Source: DATFFO01 sp963744905 (lineage in GTDB: Bacteria > Actinomycetota > Acidimicrobiia > Spongiisociales > ZC4RG35). From it: DNA of 64,000 nt. The translations under genes were made by a program, and so were the position numbers. The notes beneath the pieces are model-generated. The model was given only the letters and a program-made list of their open reading frames with translations. It ran no database searches and was not told where the DNA came from. Of the stretch, positions 43,498-53,717 are shown piece after piece. The stretch lies in the NCBI GenBank assembly GCA_963744905.1, contig CAVUUV010000002.1, positions 248,001-312,000 of the forward strand, read 5' to 3'. Each line of letters starts with the position of its first letter. Position 1 is the stretch's first letter.

Positions 43498-44169
43498 TCA
43501 GAAGATAATCCCCAGCAGGATCCCCAGCACCAACAGGCTTGCTCCCACCAGGATCAGCCGTATCGGGTTGATGGCGGGGGGCAGCCACTCCTCGATCGAC
43601 TCTTCGACCAGGCCGAGGGCGCCCACGACGAGCGCTATCAGCCCACCGATCAGCGTGATCGCGGCGGCGATGCCGGGCAGAAAGATGGCCAGGATGATCA
43701 GGGCAGCGAGGCCGACCCATACCCAGGGCCCCGACCGGGCGAGACCCCAGAGGTCCTTGGCCTCGAGGGCCACCGATGAGAGCTCCTTGCTCAAATCCTG
43801 GCGGACCTCGTCGACGTCCTGACGCAGGTCATCGACGAGCGATGGCCCCGGCTCCTCCTCTTCCGTGCGGAAGGCTTCGTGGACCCGCTCGCGCTGAACC
43901 CGTTTCTCGCCCCTTCTGTAGGGAGCGGTCTCGGCCAGGAAGCTCTCGTGCTCGTTGAGCCGCAGGATCAGGTCCTCCCCGTCGGCCCTCAAGGTGACGC
44001 TCTTCTCGTCGCGAGGGCGGATGGCCACTTCATACAGCTTCCACGTGCCCAGCTCCGTGCGACCCGAGTTGAGACGGATCGTGCCCTGCTCGATCGTCAC
44101 CATCGCCGGCAGCACGGAGGGCTCGTCGGGGAGCTGCATCTCACCGAAGTAGACAGGCATACCCCCCAT
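43498..44169 (-). CDS. Membrane protein with N-terminal PH-like domain
   Basis: Residues 1-85 form a beta-rich domain (VTIEQGTIRLNSGRTELGTWKLYEVAIRP ... VTLRADGEDLILRLNEHESF) that looks like a bacterial PH/GRAM-type fold. A charged linker with a short coiled coil (LVDDLRQDVDEVRQDLSKEL) precedes three C-terminal helices (VWVGLAALIILAIFLPGIAAAITLIGGLIALVVGALGLV and PIRLILVGASLLVLGILLGIIF). ATGs at 44190, 44169 and 44160 are possible starts. The function is unknown. It is convergent with bpa, four bases apart. Confidence 0.65.
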   Translation of the reverse strand: MGGMPVYFGEMQLPDEPSVLPAMVTIEQGTIRLNSGRTELGTWKLYEVAIRPRDEKSVTLRADGEDLILRLNEHESFLAETAPYRRGEKRVQRERVHEAFRTEEEEPGPSLVDDLRQDVDEVRQDLSKELSSVALEAKDLWGLARSGPWVWVGLAALIILAIFLPGIAAAITLIGGLIALVVGALGLVEESIEEWLPPAINPIRLILVGASLLVLGILLGIIF

Positions 44170-44220
44170 AATCGTCCATCCGTCGGGCATACTGCACGAT
44201 TTTCGGCCCCGGCGTGCAAT

Positions 44221-44420
44221 CGCACACTCTGTGAACGCTTTTGGCGACGACGGCCGAGATTCGGTTCACAGAACTACCGGCCGCCTCCACCACCGCACAC
44301 TCTGTGAACGCTTTTGGCGACGACGGCCGAGATTCGGTTCACAGAACTACCGGCCGCCTCCACCACCGCACACTCTGTGAACGCTCTTGGCGACGACAGC
44401 CGAGATTCGGTTCACAGAGA
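44221..44420. repeat. Three 73-bp direct repeats each holding a 9-bp inverted repeat
   Basis: Units start at 44221, 44294 and 44367; the last is cut near 44420. Each contains TCTGTGAAC and, 26-27 bases later, its complement GTTCACAGA, so each unit can form a hairpin with a large loop. The first two units are identical; the third has two substitutions (CTCTTGG, GACAGC). The array lies between the whiB stop and the start of the membrane protein gene, both read leftward. It may be a repeated terminator, a REP-like element or a protein-binding array. Confidence 0.9.
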
Positions 44421-44436
44421 AGGTGACGATGCGCGG

Positions 44437-44712
44437 TCAGCCGGCGCGACGGGAGCCGATCTGGCGTTCCCGTCTCACCCGACGGCGCTCACGTTCGGAC
44501 ATGCCGCCCCAGATCCCGAACTTCTCACCGATCTCGATGGCGAAGTCGAGGCACTCGGCCCGCACCTGGCACTCGGCACAGATGGCCTTTGCCTTGCGGG
44601 TCGAAGCCCCTCGCTCCGGAAAGAAGAGGTCGGCGTCGGCTCCCCGGCAGTTGGCATAGTCCTGCCATGACAACTCCCCTACTGCCAGCGCCTCGATGAG
44701 CTTGCCTTGCAT
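44437..44712 (-). CDS. WhiB-family Fe-S transcription regulator, WhiB2/WhmD-like
   Basis: From the ATG at 44712 the protein is 91 residues. Four cysteines (22, 45, 48, 54) in ANCRG, AICAEC and AECLD bind a [4Fe-4S] cluster; GIWGG(M)SERERRRVRRER is the WhiB turn and basic DNA-binding tail. The spacing FFPERGASTRKAKAIC matches WhiB2/WhmD, which controls septation and sporulation genes with WhiA in other actinobacteria. A GTG at 44730 is an alternative start. A 14-bp palindrome lies just upstream. Confidence 0.92.
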   Translation of the reverse strand: MQGKLIEALAVGELSWQDYANCRGADADLFFPERGASTRKAKAICAECQVRAECLDFAIEIGEKFGIWGGMSERERRRVRRERQIGSRRAG

Positions 44713-44733
44713 TCCGGGGCATCCCCTCACACG

Positions 44734-44747
44734 CGTGTAATTACACG
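44734..44747. promoter_or_regulatory. 14-bp palindrome in the whiB-sdhC divergent region
   Basis: CGTGTAATTACACG is a perfect palindrome 22 bases before the likely whiB ATG and about 105 bases before sdhC. It shares the GTAATTAC core with the site at 42869-42878 in front of bpa. It is a candidate operator; no promoter elements are clear. Confidence 0.45.
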
Positions 44748-44850
44748 TTTGAGATTACGGGTTCTTACGCGCGCCGTCAACCCCCAGACACGTGACGATT
44801 CGTGTCCCCAGTCGGCTTGCCATAATGGGAAGCCGATCGAAGGGAAGAGG

Positions 44851-45582
44851 TTGACGACGACAGCGGAACGAAGACGGCTCCCCTGGCCGGTCGAGTTCTA
44901 CCGCTCGGCGGTAGGCAAGAAGTGGGTCATGGCCATAACCGGCATCGCCCTCCTCGGTTACCTGCTGGCCCACATGATCGGCAACCTCAAGATCTTCCTC
45001 CCGGCCGAGAACGGGGTGCCCGACATCAACCTCTACGCCGAGGCCCTGCGCTCGCTCCTCTTCCCGCTCATGCCCCGCTACGTCACACTGTGGATCCTGC
45101 GCACCGGCTTGCTGATCGCAGCGATTCTCCACATCCACGCCGCCTACTCGCTGACGATCATGAACCATCACGCCCGGCCGGTCGACTACGCCGGACCGCG
45201 CCATTACCTGGTGGCCAACTACGCCAGTCGGACCATGCGGTGGTCGGGAGTCATCGTGCTTCTGTTCGTCCTCTTCCACCTGGCCGACCTGACCTGGGGC
45301 ATCCAGCCTGTCGCCCCCGCCTCCTGGGCGCACGGTGCGGTCTATGCCAACTTCATCGCCACCTTTTCCCGGCCCTGGGTGACGACCTTCTATGTCATCG
45401 CCAACCTGGCCGTGGGATTGCACATCTTCCACGGGGCCTGGTCGATGTTCCAGAGCATGGGAGCCAACAATCCCCGCTTCAACACATGGCGCCGCTATTT
45501 CGCCTGGACCCTGGCCGGGGTCATCACCGCGGGCAACGTGGTGATGCCACTGGCGGTTCTGTTCGGGCTGGTGGGAGGATGA
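44851..45582 (+). CDS. sdhC: Succinate dehydrogenase cytochrome b558 subunit (SdhC)
   Basis: The 243-residue protein from the TTG at 44851 has five membrane helices and the histidines that bind two b hemes: LLAHMIGN, ILHIHAAYSL, LFHLADLTWG and GLHIFHGAW. A single five-helix anchor replaces the SdhC/SdhD pair, as in the Bacillus-type and actinobacterial enzymes. It passes electrons from the Fe-S subunit to menaquinone. GAAGGGAAGAGG precedes the TTG. SdhA starts five bases after its stop. Confidence 0.88.
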   Translation: MTTTAERRRLPWPVEFYRSAVGKKWVMAITGIALLGYLLAHMIGNLKIFLPAENGVPDINLYAEALRSLLFPLMPRYVTLWILRTGLLIAAILHIHAAYSLTIMNHHARPVDYAGPRHYLVANYASRTMRWSGVIVLLFVLFHLADLTWGIQPVAPASWAHGAVYANFIATFSRPWVTTFYVIANLAVGLHIFHGAWSMFQSMGANNPRFNTWRRYFAWTLAGVITAGNVVMPLAVLFGLVGG

Positions 45583-45586
45583 GATC

Positions 45587-47506
<1,920 letters not shown>

Positions 47507-47643
47507 ATCCCCCCTACCTCCCGACTCACGTCGGCAGGGACCTTCCCCCTGCCTCCGGCAGGGGGACAAAGAGAGAGTCTGTCCCCCGAGCGAGCGAAGG
47601 CGGGCCCCACGTCGCAGACGTGGGGTAGGGGGGCGAGCCGGCC
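47507..47643. other. Structured palindromic element between sdhA and sdhB
   Basis: The 137 bases are closed by a perfect long-range pair: CCCCCCTAC at 47509-47517 with GTAGGGGGG at 47625-47633. Inside are strong hairpins CCCCTGCC/GGCAGGGG (about 47544-47564) and CCCCACGTC/GACGTGGGG (about 47605-47625), plus a short CGAC/GTCG pair. Nothing codes. It looks like a mobile palindromic (MITE- or RUP-like) unit inserted in the operon, or a folded RNA that tunes sdhB. Confidence 0.7.
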
Positions 47644-48408
47644 ATGAACATCACACTTCAGGTCTGGCGTCAGGAAGGGCCCGAGCGGGCGGGCAGATTC
47701 GAGACCTACCAGGTCAACGACGTCGAGCCGGAGATGTCCTTCCTGGAGATGCTGGACGTCCTCAACGAACGTCTCGTCCATCAAGGAGAGGAGCCGGTCA
47801 CCTTCGATCACGATTGCCGGGAGGGGATCTGCGGTACGTGCGGGGTGATGATCGACGGCCAGGCCCACGGCCCCCAGCTGGGTACGGCCACCTGCCAGCT
47901 GCACATGCGCAAGTTCAGCGACGGCGACACCATCGTGGTCGAGCCGTGGCGAGCTTCCGGATTCCCCATCGTCAAGGATCTGGTGGTGGACCGCAGTGCC
48001 TTCGATCGCATCATCGAGGCGGGCGGCTATATCACGGTCGATACCGGCTCGGCTCCCGACGCCAACCTGATCCCGGTTCCGAAGGAGGTGGCCGACACCG
48101 CCTTCGACGCCGCCGCCTGCATCGGTTGCGGAGCCTGCGTGGCGGCCTGTCCCAACGGAGCCGCCAACCTGTTCACCTCCGCCAAGATCGCCCATCTCAA
48201 CATGCTTCCCCAGGGTCAGGCCGAGCGGTGGGAGCGAACCCAGGCGATGGTGGAGACCATGGAGCGCTACTTCGGCTCCTGCACCAACCACGGCGAGTGC
48301 GAGAAGGCCTGTCCCAAGTCGATATCCATCGACTTCATCGCCATGATGAACCTCGACTACGCCAAGGCGAAGTGGAAGAACCGCCGCCTCATGGCCCAGC
48401 GCAGCTGA
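47644..48408 (+). CDS. sdhB: Succinate dehydrogenase iron-sulfur subunit (SdhB)
   Basis: The 254-residue protein has the plant-type [2Fe-2S] site CREGICGTCG plus a later C in GTATCQL. It also has the ferredoxin-like sites CIGCGACVAACPNGA and CTNHGECEKACPKSI for the [4Fe-4S] and [3Fe-4S] clusters. It relays electrons from SdhA to SdhC. The ATG at 47644 has AGCCGGCC upstream, a poor ribosome site, so the structured gap may affect its translation. Confidence 0.94.
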   Translation: MNITLQVWRQEGPERAGRFETYQVNDVEPEMSFLEMLDVLNERLVHQGEEPVTFDHDCREGICGTCGVMIDGQAHGPQLGTATCQLHMRKFSDGDTIVVEPWRASGFPIVKDLVVDRSAFDRIIEAGGYITVDTGSAPDANLIPVPKEVADTAFDAAACIGCGACVAACPNGAANLFTSAKIAHLNMLPQGQAERWERTQAMVETMERYFGSCTNHGECEKACPKSISIDFIAMMNLDYAKAKWKNRRLMAQRS

Positions 48409-48454
48409 TCCCCCGCCTCCCAACTCAAGGGTCGTTGGGCCTATGGAAGGCGAT

Positions 48455-48460
48455 TAGCCT
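48455..48460 (+). promoter_or_regulatory. Candidate -10 box (TAGCCT) before tad cassette A
   Basis: TAGCCT lies about 100 bases before the likely start of the tadG-like gene. The same hexamer occurs in front of cassettes B and D, there with -35-like TTGATA and TTGCGC at 16-17 bases. Here the -35 is unclear. Confidence 0.35.
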
Positions 48461-48557
48461 GCGACCAGCATTTCCCTGAGGGCCTCTGGAGAACTCGGGC
48501 CACCGTCCGCCGTGACGGGAACGAGTGACGAATGTGGACCGGGCCGGTCCACCAGAG

Positions 48558-49998
48558 ATGGGAGTGGAAGTGGGCAAAACCTCAGGGTTCGACCGAACGT
48601 CCGAACGCGGGGCGGTGGCGATTCTCGTGGCGGCCGCCCTCTTGGTCTTGATGGGTTTCGCCGCCCTGGTCGTCGACGTTGGAGCCGGCTTCAGCGAACG
48701 CAGGCAGGACCAGAGCGCAGCGGATTTCTCCAGCCTCGCCGCCGTCCAGTTCGCCCGAGGCAGCGCCAACAAGCAGACGGCGGCCGACAACGGAGCCGCC
48801 GAAGCCCGGGCAGTGGCCGAAGCAAGTATGGACGTGACTCTCACCGCCTCCCAGTGGTCGAACTGCACAGATCCAGGGCGCCCCAGTCAGTTCACCGTCG
48901 TCTCCACTACCAGCCCCTGCATCTCGTTCACGGCCAATCTCCAGAAGTCGAGAGTGGTCATACCGACGATCGACGTGAATACCACGTTCGGAAAGGCACT
49001 GGGCTTCGCCAAGCTGCAGACGTCGGCTCTCGCTGAAGCCCAGGGCGACCTGAGTCAGGAAGGGCGAGTCATGCCCTTCGGCCTGCCGGGCGGCTCCGCC
49101 GGACAGACCGAAGTGTGTCTCCGGGACAGCAACTCGGTGCCGGGCCCCCTGTGATGGGCCCGACAGCGGGAATTTCGGGACTCTCGACTTCTCTCTGTAC
49201 GGCAACGACACGGTGGGGACTGTCGAGACATGCGGCAATGCCATGTCCCAGGACAAACTGGGGCAAACATGGTCGTGGGCGTGGACCACCCCCTAGCGAC
49301 CGCCTCGGCGGAACCGCGCCGACGAGGCCTACTGTCCGATCTTCAACGCTCGCCCCAACCACGTCGACGGACAGACCGGCATAGGGTCGGCATTGTACCG
49401 GGCATGGTGGCCGGAACCAGCCGGACTGAGCGGATACGTGCCCGGGCGGATCGCACGGGGGCAAACCGATCACGGTGGAGGGGGATCGAATGGGGTCGAC
49501 GACACTGGGCTGTGGCATTACATCGACGCCTCCAGCCCCTCAGCCGCCTGCTGTGACGGCGTCTCGGACACCACCGAAATGGCCTCCTGCATTGCCGACT
49601 GGAGAGCCGGCAACTACAACAACCCGCTCTTCACGCTGGCGATAGCCGACGCCGTGCGCTTCGGCGCCGTACCCGTGCTCGATGCCGGTGCCTGGGGAAA
49701 CGGAACCAGTACCTATGGCATCGCCGACATCGTCCCTGTTATTAGTGGGGCTGCAATAGCTCCGGCGGTAACGGAAATGGAAATGGGAACGGGAACGGTG
49801 GAGGATCAGGATCGAGCTGTGCCATCATCCACTATCCCGCCGACCCCGCGCCTCCTCGGGTCTGGGCAGCACGGTGAACGGAGCAACCGGCTCAATGCAG
49901 TCACCGCGTTCGTGCTGGATGTGGAGATGCTCCCTGAGCCACTCCGTTCGAACTTCCCCACCAGCCCCGAACAGGTGGACTATGCACTCACGAAATGA
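48558..49998 (+). pseudogene. Decayed TadG-like gene (cassette A)
   Basis: The N-terminus is a clear TadG/Tad-like domain: SERGAVAILVAAALLVLMGFAALVVDVGAGFSERRQDQSAADFSSLAA. The frame stops at 49154, but the homologous sequence continues in other frames: CDGPDSGNFGTLDF from 49150, ANMVVGVDHPLATASAEP from 49263, DEAYCPIFNARPNHVDG from 49321, and a Gly-Asn linker CNSSGGNGNGNGNG from 49752. It ends at 49998, overlapping the next gene as ATGA. At least four single-base shifts are needed, some in C or G runs. It is either a true pseudogene or poor consensus. Confidence 0.7.
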
Positions 49999-50439
49999 AG
50001 ACGAAACGAAACGACGAGCGAGGGGTGGCGCTGGTGGAGATGGCACTCCTCACCCCGTTCCTGGTTCTTCTGCTCCTCGGCATGATCGAGTTCGGCTGGC
50101 TGTTCGCCCAGAATCTCGACATCAAGCACGGCGCCCGGGAGGCGGCACGGATGCTTTCGGTCAACGACGATCCTGGCGGGGGAGGCACCCAGTCCCAGAA
50201 CATCATCACCGGTGTGTGCGTCGATGGACCTCTATCCCGGCACCACAGTGCAACTGATCCAGTCCGGTACGACCGTTGATTCGCCGGCCTCGGCCGTCGT
50301 ATCGATTGCGGCGGGACAGAACACCTTGACCGGTTTCCTGGACTGGGCGATTCCCGCCTCGATGACCATTTCCTCTACCGCCGAAACCCGCCTGCAGAAG
50401 GAAGCGGACTGGACATCGGGCTCTGGCTCATGTCCGTGA
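49995..50439 (+). pseudogene. TadE-like gene with one frameshift (cassette A)
   Basis: From the ATG at 49995: DERGVALVEMALLTPFLVLLLLGMIEFGWLFAQNLDIKHGAREAARM is a typical TadE start with glutamate +5. The frame stops at 50279, but the natural continuation CASMDLYPGTTVQLIQSGTT ... ETRLQKEADWTSG is in the +1 frame through 50439. One extra base near 50211-50217 (GGTGTGTGCG, a GT repeat) would explain it. It overlaps the next tadE by ten bases. Confidence 0.7.
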
Positions 50440-50849
50440 CGCGGAGAGAGCCTCAGCCCGAACGGGGGGCGAGCCTCGTGGAGTTCGCCCTGGTCCTTCC
50501 GCTTCTGATTGTGCTCCTATTCGGGCTGATCGAGTTCAGTTGGGGCTTCGCCCAGGCTTTGGACGTGAAGCAAGTTGCGCGGGAGGTTGGCCGCCTGGCC
50601 GCGGTCGATGGAACCCAGGCCGACATCGACGCCAAGGCGTGCGGATCTCGGCTGGCAGAGGTCGGAACGGCGTCCGTGTCGGGTGGGACGACGGCTGGCG
50701 AAACGGCAATCATCACGGTCTCGGCTGATCTGCATCAGATCACAGGTCTGTTCGGTGAGTTCTTCGGGTCCGCCGGGGTGCTCGACTCGACGATCGAAGT
50801 TCGTCTCGAGCAAGACCTGACCAACTGGTCCGGAACGACCTGTCCCTGA
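50430..50849 (+). CDS. TadE-family minor pilin-like protein (cassette A)
   Basis: An intact 139-residue protein: ERGASLVEFALVLPLLIVLLFGLIEFSWGFAQALDVKQVAREVGRLAA is the TadE helix with a cleavable GASLVE site. The soluble part has a C-C pair (AKACGSRL ... GTTCP). It closely resembles the preceding, frameshifted gene, so the two are tandem paralogues. ATG at 50430. Confidence 0.8.
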   Translation: MSVTRREPQPERGASLVEFALVLPLLIVLLFGLIEFSWGFAQALDVKQVAREVGRLAAVDGTQADIDAKACGSRLAEVGTASVSGGTTAGETAIITVSADLHQITGLFGEFFGSAGVLDSTIEVRLEQDLTNWSGTTCP

Positions 50850-50884
50850 CCCCAGGCCTGAGGAGTCGGCATCGAAACAGGCGA

Positions 50885-50912
50885 TTGATACCATCGCACT
50901 CGCTGGTAGCCT
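50885..50912 (+). promoter_or_regulatory. Candidate promoter TTGATA-16-TAGCCT before cassette B
   Basis: TTGATA at 50885-50890 and TAGCCT at 50907-50912 are separated by 16 bases, about 65 bases before the first TadE-like codons at 50979. The TAGCCT hexamer is shared with the sites before cassettes A and D. Confidence 0.45.
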
Positions 50913-50978
50913 TTCGGTGGGGCTGGATCGTTCACGTATGGACGTGGCCAACCCCATGGAAGCCAAGGAAGGCTGGGA

Positions 50979-51092
50979 GTGCTCAGGGGTACTAGACGGA
51001 CACGAGGAGAGAATGGCGCCACCATGGTCGAGGTCGCCATCGTGCCGCCACTGTCGAATTCGCCTGGCGTATTGCTATGCGCCGACAGCTGA
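50979..51092 (+). pseudogene. Truncated TadE remnant (cassette B)
   Basis: A 37-codon frame from the GTG at 50979 encodes GENGATMVEVAIVPPL, a recognisable TadE N-terminal helix start, then diverges (SNSPGVLLCADS) and stops at 51092. It is too short to be a full protein; it looks like the 5' end of a tadE left after a deletion. Confidence 0.55.
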
Positions 51093-51154
51093 GCCGAACA
51101 GCACGGGGGCGTGCTCGAGTCGTTGACGCCGACATCCTCTCAGACATCGAGAGC

Positions 51155-51745
51155 GTGCATGTCGGTAATCAACAACCGTTCTCCCGCGACGTCCAAGCTG
51201 GAGGCACGTCCCAAAGGCGCCGGCTGCGCCACGGCGTCGATCGCGGAGCGACCCTGGTGGAGTTCGCCATAGCGTTTCCCTTGTTGATCCTCTTGCTCAT
51301 GGCAATCATAGAATTCGGACGCTTGGCCTTCACCTATTCCGAGGTCTGGTCGGCAGCACGTGAGGGAGCCCGATTTGCAACCACGGTCGGAGACAATGAT
51401 GGAAACGGCCTGCCCAACTTCATCGACTGCCCACAGATCCTTGGCGCGGCCCAATCAAAGGTGACATTTCATCCACTCACGGCCAGTGATATCGAGGTCA
51501 TCTACGAAGATCAGGCCTCGCCTCCCAATACCATCGCCAGCTGTCAGACTCCACCAGCACCACCCGCGAAGACTCCGCCCAATCCCGTCGATGCTGGAAA
51601 CATCGACCCAGGCACCCAGATCAAGGTAGTAGTCCACTCGACATACGACTCGATTGTCCCCCTGGTCGGCGTGTTTCTCGATGGGCTGAGCTTGGACTCC
51701 ACCCAGATCAGGTCCGTTCACTACGAGGTCAAGAATGGCTCATGA
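51155..51745 (+). CDS. TadE-family minor pilin-like protein (cassette B, first)
   Basis: The frame is open from 51077; the GTG at 51155 is a guess with a weak ribosome site. DRGATLVEFAIAFPLLILLLMAIIEFGRLAFTYSEVWSAAREGARFATTVGD is a TadE helix with the usual motif. A C-C pair (DCPQIL, ASCQTPP) and a Pro-rich loop follow. It is a clear paralogue of the cassette C gene at 55422 (WxAAREGAR(F/Y)ATT, GAAQSK, VPLVGVFLDGLSLDSTQ vs SPIVGGLLDGLDLSSTQ). Confidence 0.78.
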   Translation: MHVGNQQPFSRDVQAGGTSQRRRLRHGVDRGATLVEFAIAFPLLILLLMAIIEFGRLAFTYSEVWSAAREGARFATTVGDNDGNGLPNFIDCPQILGAAQSKVTFHPLTASDIEVIYEDQASPPNTIASCQTPPAPPAKTPPNPVDAGNIDPGTQIKVVVHSTYDSIVPLVGVFLDGLSLDSTQIRSVHYEVKNGS

Positions 51746-52172
51746 GTCTGATCGAGAACGCGGTGCGGCCGTTGTCGAGTTGGCGTTCGTCACGGCCTTC
51801 CTTCTCATCCCCTTGTTGATCGGTTTGATCGACGTTGGGCGCATGATCTACACGAGAATTGCGCTGCAAGAAGCAGCTCAGGAAGGGGTGCTATATGCCT
51901 CATTTCCTGAGGGATCTGTCCCCATTACTGCAGCCGACATTACAGCTCGAGTGATTGAGTCGGTCTCATATCCTCCACTCGATTCATCAGGCGTTTCTGT
52001 CTATTGCGAGCTCGTGCCTCGGTTGGTCGATGCAGCCGAGGTGGCGGTCCAGGTCGACTACCAGATCGACTCATTCTTTCCGTTCACCGGCCCCGTGACC
52101 ATCAGCCGCACGGCCGTCAGTGATCGATTCCTCGACTCATGCCCGGCGGGAAGCCTGAGTCCGTTACCCTAG
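51735..52172 (+). CDS. TadE-family minor pilin-like protein (cassette B, second)
   Basis: The 145-residue protein from the ATG at 51735 has RERGAAVVELAFVTAFLLIPLLIGLIDVGRMIYTRIALQEAAQEGVLYASFPE. The IALQEAAQEG(V/A)xYASF block marks it as orthologous in position and sequence to the gene at 55936. Two cysteines occur in the soluble domain (VYCELV and DSCPAG). It overlaps the preceding gene by 11 bases. Confidence 0.82.
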   Translation: MAHESDRERGAAVVELAFVTAFLLIPLLIGLIDVGRMIYTRIALQEAAQEGVLYASFPEGSVPITAADITARVIESVSYPPLDSSGVSVYCELVPRLVDAAEVAVQVDYQIDSFFPFTGPVTISRTAVSDRFLDSCPAGSLSPLP

Positions 52173-52194
52173 GCGAGAGGAAGTGGGATCTGGG

Positions 52195-53415
52195 ATGAGG
52201 CAAAATGAAGAAGGCGCCACAGCAATCCTGGTCGCTGTGAGTCTGTTGATGATCTTTGGGCTGGTGGCACTCGGAATTGATGGCAGCCTGGCCTTCAATG
52301 ACCGACGAGGCAGTCAGAACGCTGCGGACATCGCGGCGATGGCGGCTGCTTGGGAATCCTGCAACCCAGCGGACTCCGCCACGACTCCTGTGAACGCAGC
52401 GCTCGCCGCAGCCGCTGAGAATGGCTACGACAACACCGATGCCGGCGTTCAGGTGAACGTGACGGGACCATCCGCCGCTTCAGATGGGTGGACCGTTGCG
52501 ATCCAAAAGGTAAGCGGCGGCGTCTTCGGCCCCGCGACGCCCTACGCACCAGACAACATCGATGTCATCTCAACTGCGACAGCACACTGCGTCGATCAGC
52601 CAATACTTGGCGGCTATGCACTTTTCGCCGGGGCTGCGACTTGTCCCGGAATCAACGAGCTAAACACCACGAGTTCGAGCGTAACCGTTAACGGTAACGT
52701 CCACACAAACGGCGACGTGAACACCGGGGCAAGCTTCGATGTCACCGGCAATGTGACGTATAGAGGCGACAACAAGATAAGCGATCCCGATACTGAAGCA
52801 ACCAAGTTTGTCGGCTCGGCAATTAAGTACCCGTTGGACCTTACCCTCAGTGACTACGACCTCGGCAGCCCTCGGGCCGACGCCGCCAACGTGTTCGGGG
52901 AATACTACGACTTCGGTAGCTCCGTCATAGACGAAAAAGCGCTCACCGGCTGGAGCCCTCCCCTGGCTGTGCTGACCGCGACCGGCATCAAGATAACGCA
53001 CTCAGGTATCTACAGAACGGACGGTGATGTCACACTGGGAAAGGTTGAGCTTGCCCCCGACGTCAGGGTCACATTCGTAGCCAAAGGTCAGATCAAGCTA
53101 ACGGGGAACTCGGATTTCGAAGGATACGATCCGATCGAAGGACCAAACGGCCCACGTATGGCACTCTTCTCGGAATACCAGCCGACCGGAAATAGGTGCA
53201 ACAACAAGGCGATCACCGTCTCCTCCAACGGAGTGGCATGGGACGGCGTCATCTTTGCCCCCAACGGGTCAGTCGACATCTCAGCGTCGTCTGCCACCGG
53301 GATCAACGGATCGATCATCTCCTTCGTAATCAATCTCTCTGGTTCGAGCATCACGGTCAGCTTTCAGGACGATCCAGATCGCCCGCCGAACCTGTCAATG
53401 GAGCTGATCCGCTGA
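52195..53415 (+). CDS. TadG-like protein with C-terminal polymer-type domain (cassette B)
   Basis: Residues 1-60 are a Tad-like anchor: NEEGATAILVAVSLLMIFGLVALGIDGSLAFNDRRGSQNAADIAAMAAA. The C-terminal half is beta-rich: SSSVTVNGNVHTNGDVNTGASFDVTGN ... VAWDGVIFAPNGSVDISASS ... GSIISFVINLSGSSITVSF. This looks like the DUF7305/PilX-associated or bactofilin-like beta-solenoid, suggesting an outward-facing fibre tip or scaffold. The ATG at 52195 is preferred; GTG 52183 is in frame. It is paralogous to 56396. Confidence 0.78.
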   Translation: MRQNEEGATAILVAVSLLMIFGLVALGIDGSLAFNDRRGSQNAADIAAMAAAWESCNPADSATTPVNAALAAAAENGYDNTDAGVQVNVTGPSAASDGWTVAIQKVSGGVFGPATPYAPDNIDVISTATAHCVDQPILGGYALFAGAATCPGINELNTTSSSVTVNGNVHTNGDVNTGASFDVTGNVTYRGDNKISDPDTEATKFVGSAIKYPLDLTLSDYDLGSPRADAANVFGEYYDFGSSVIDEKALTGWSPPLAVLTATGIKITHSGIYRTDGDVTLGKVELAPDVRVTFVAKGQIKLTGNSDFEGYDPIEGPNGPRMALFSEYQPTGNRCNNKAITVSSNGVAWDGVIFAPNGSVDISASSATGINGSIISFVINLSGSSITVSFQDDPDRPPNLSMELIR

Positions 53416-53717
53416 TCTCGCGTCCGTCGGACGTCCAAGGCGCCCACGAAGTGGTACCGATGCACTCCACCGCGCCTTGGTCCTCGCGCTTCCGCGACAT
53501 GGCGAGAGTCTGGTTCCGTTCCTCGGCCCAGATGTAACCGGTGGACAGGGGAAAGAACCGGCGGAGGTTCCAGCGAACGACGGAGGGCCCAATCGGGCGC
53601 GGATTTCGCTGCCTTTGGCCGTTCTCCGGCTTGCCGCCGGCTGCTGCGCACCCGCGCATGGCCGACGGACGCGACCTGATTGATACCGCCCTCCAGCCGG
53701 TTTGCCTTCGCCCTATC
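53416..53717. other. Intergenic region with a hairpin after the cassette B tadG
   Basis: CCAAGGCGC at 53435-53443 pairs with GCGCCTTGG at 53472-53480, with an internal AGTG/CACT pair, forming a hairpin 20 bases after the tadG stop; it may end the cassette B transcript. No gene is supported in the remaining bases up to the ISL3 element. Confidence 0.5.

Noticed and set aside
44221..44420. CRISPR array
   Set aside because: Only three 73-bp units with no unique spacers and no cas genes.
44241..44670. Plus-strand short frames over the 73-bp repeats and whiB
   Set aside because: They repeat the same nonsense peptide and lie opposite whiB, with no ribosome sites.
48418..48438. Terminator after sdhB (CCCAAC/GTTGGG)
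   Set aside because: Only a six-base stem and no U-tract; too weak to list.
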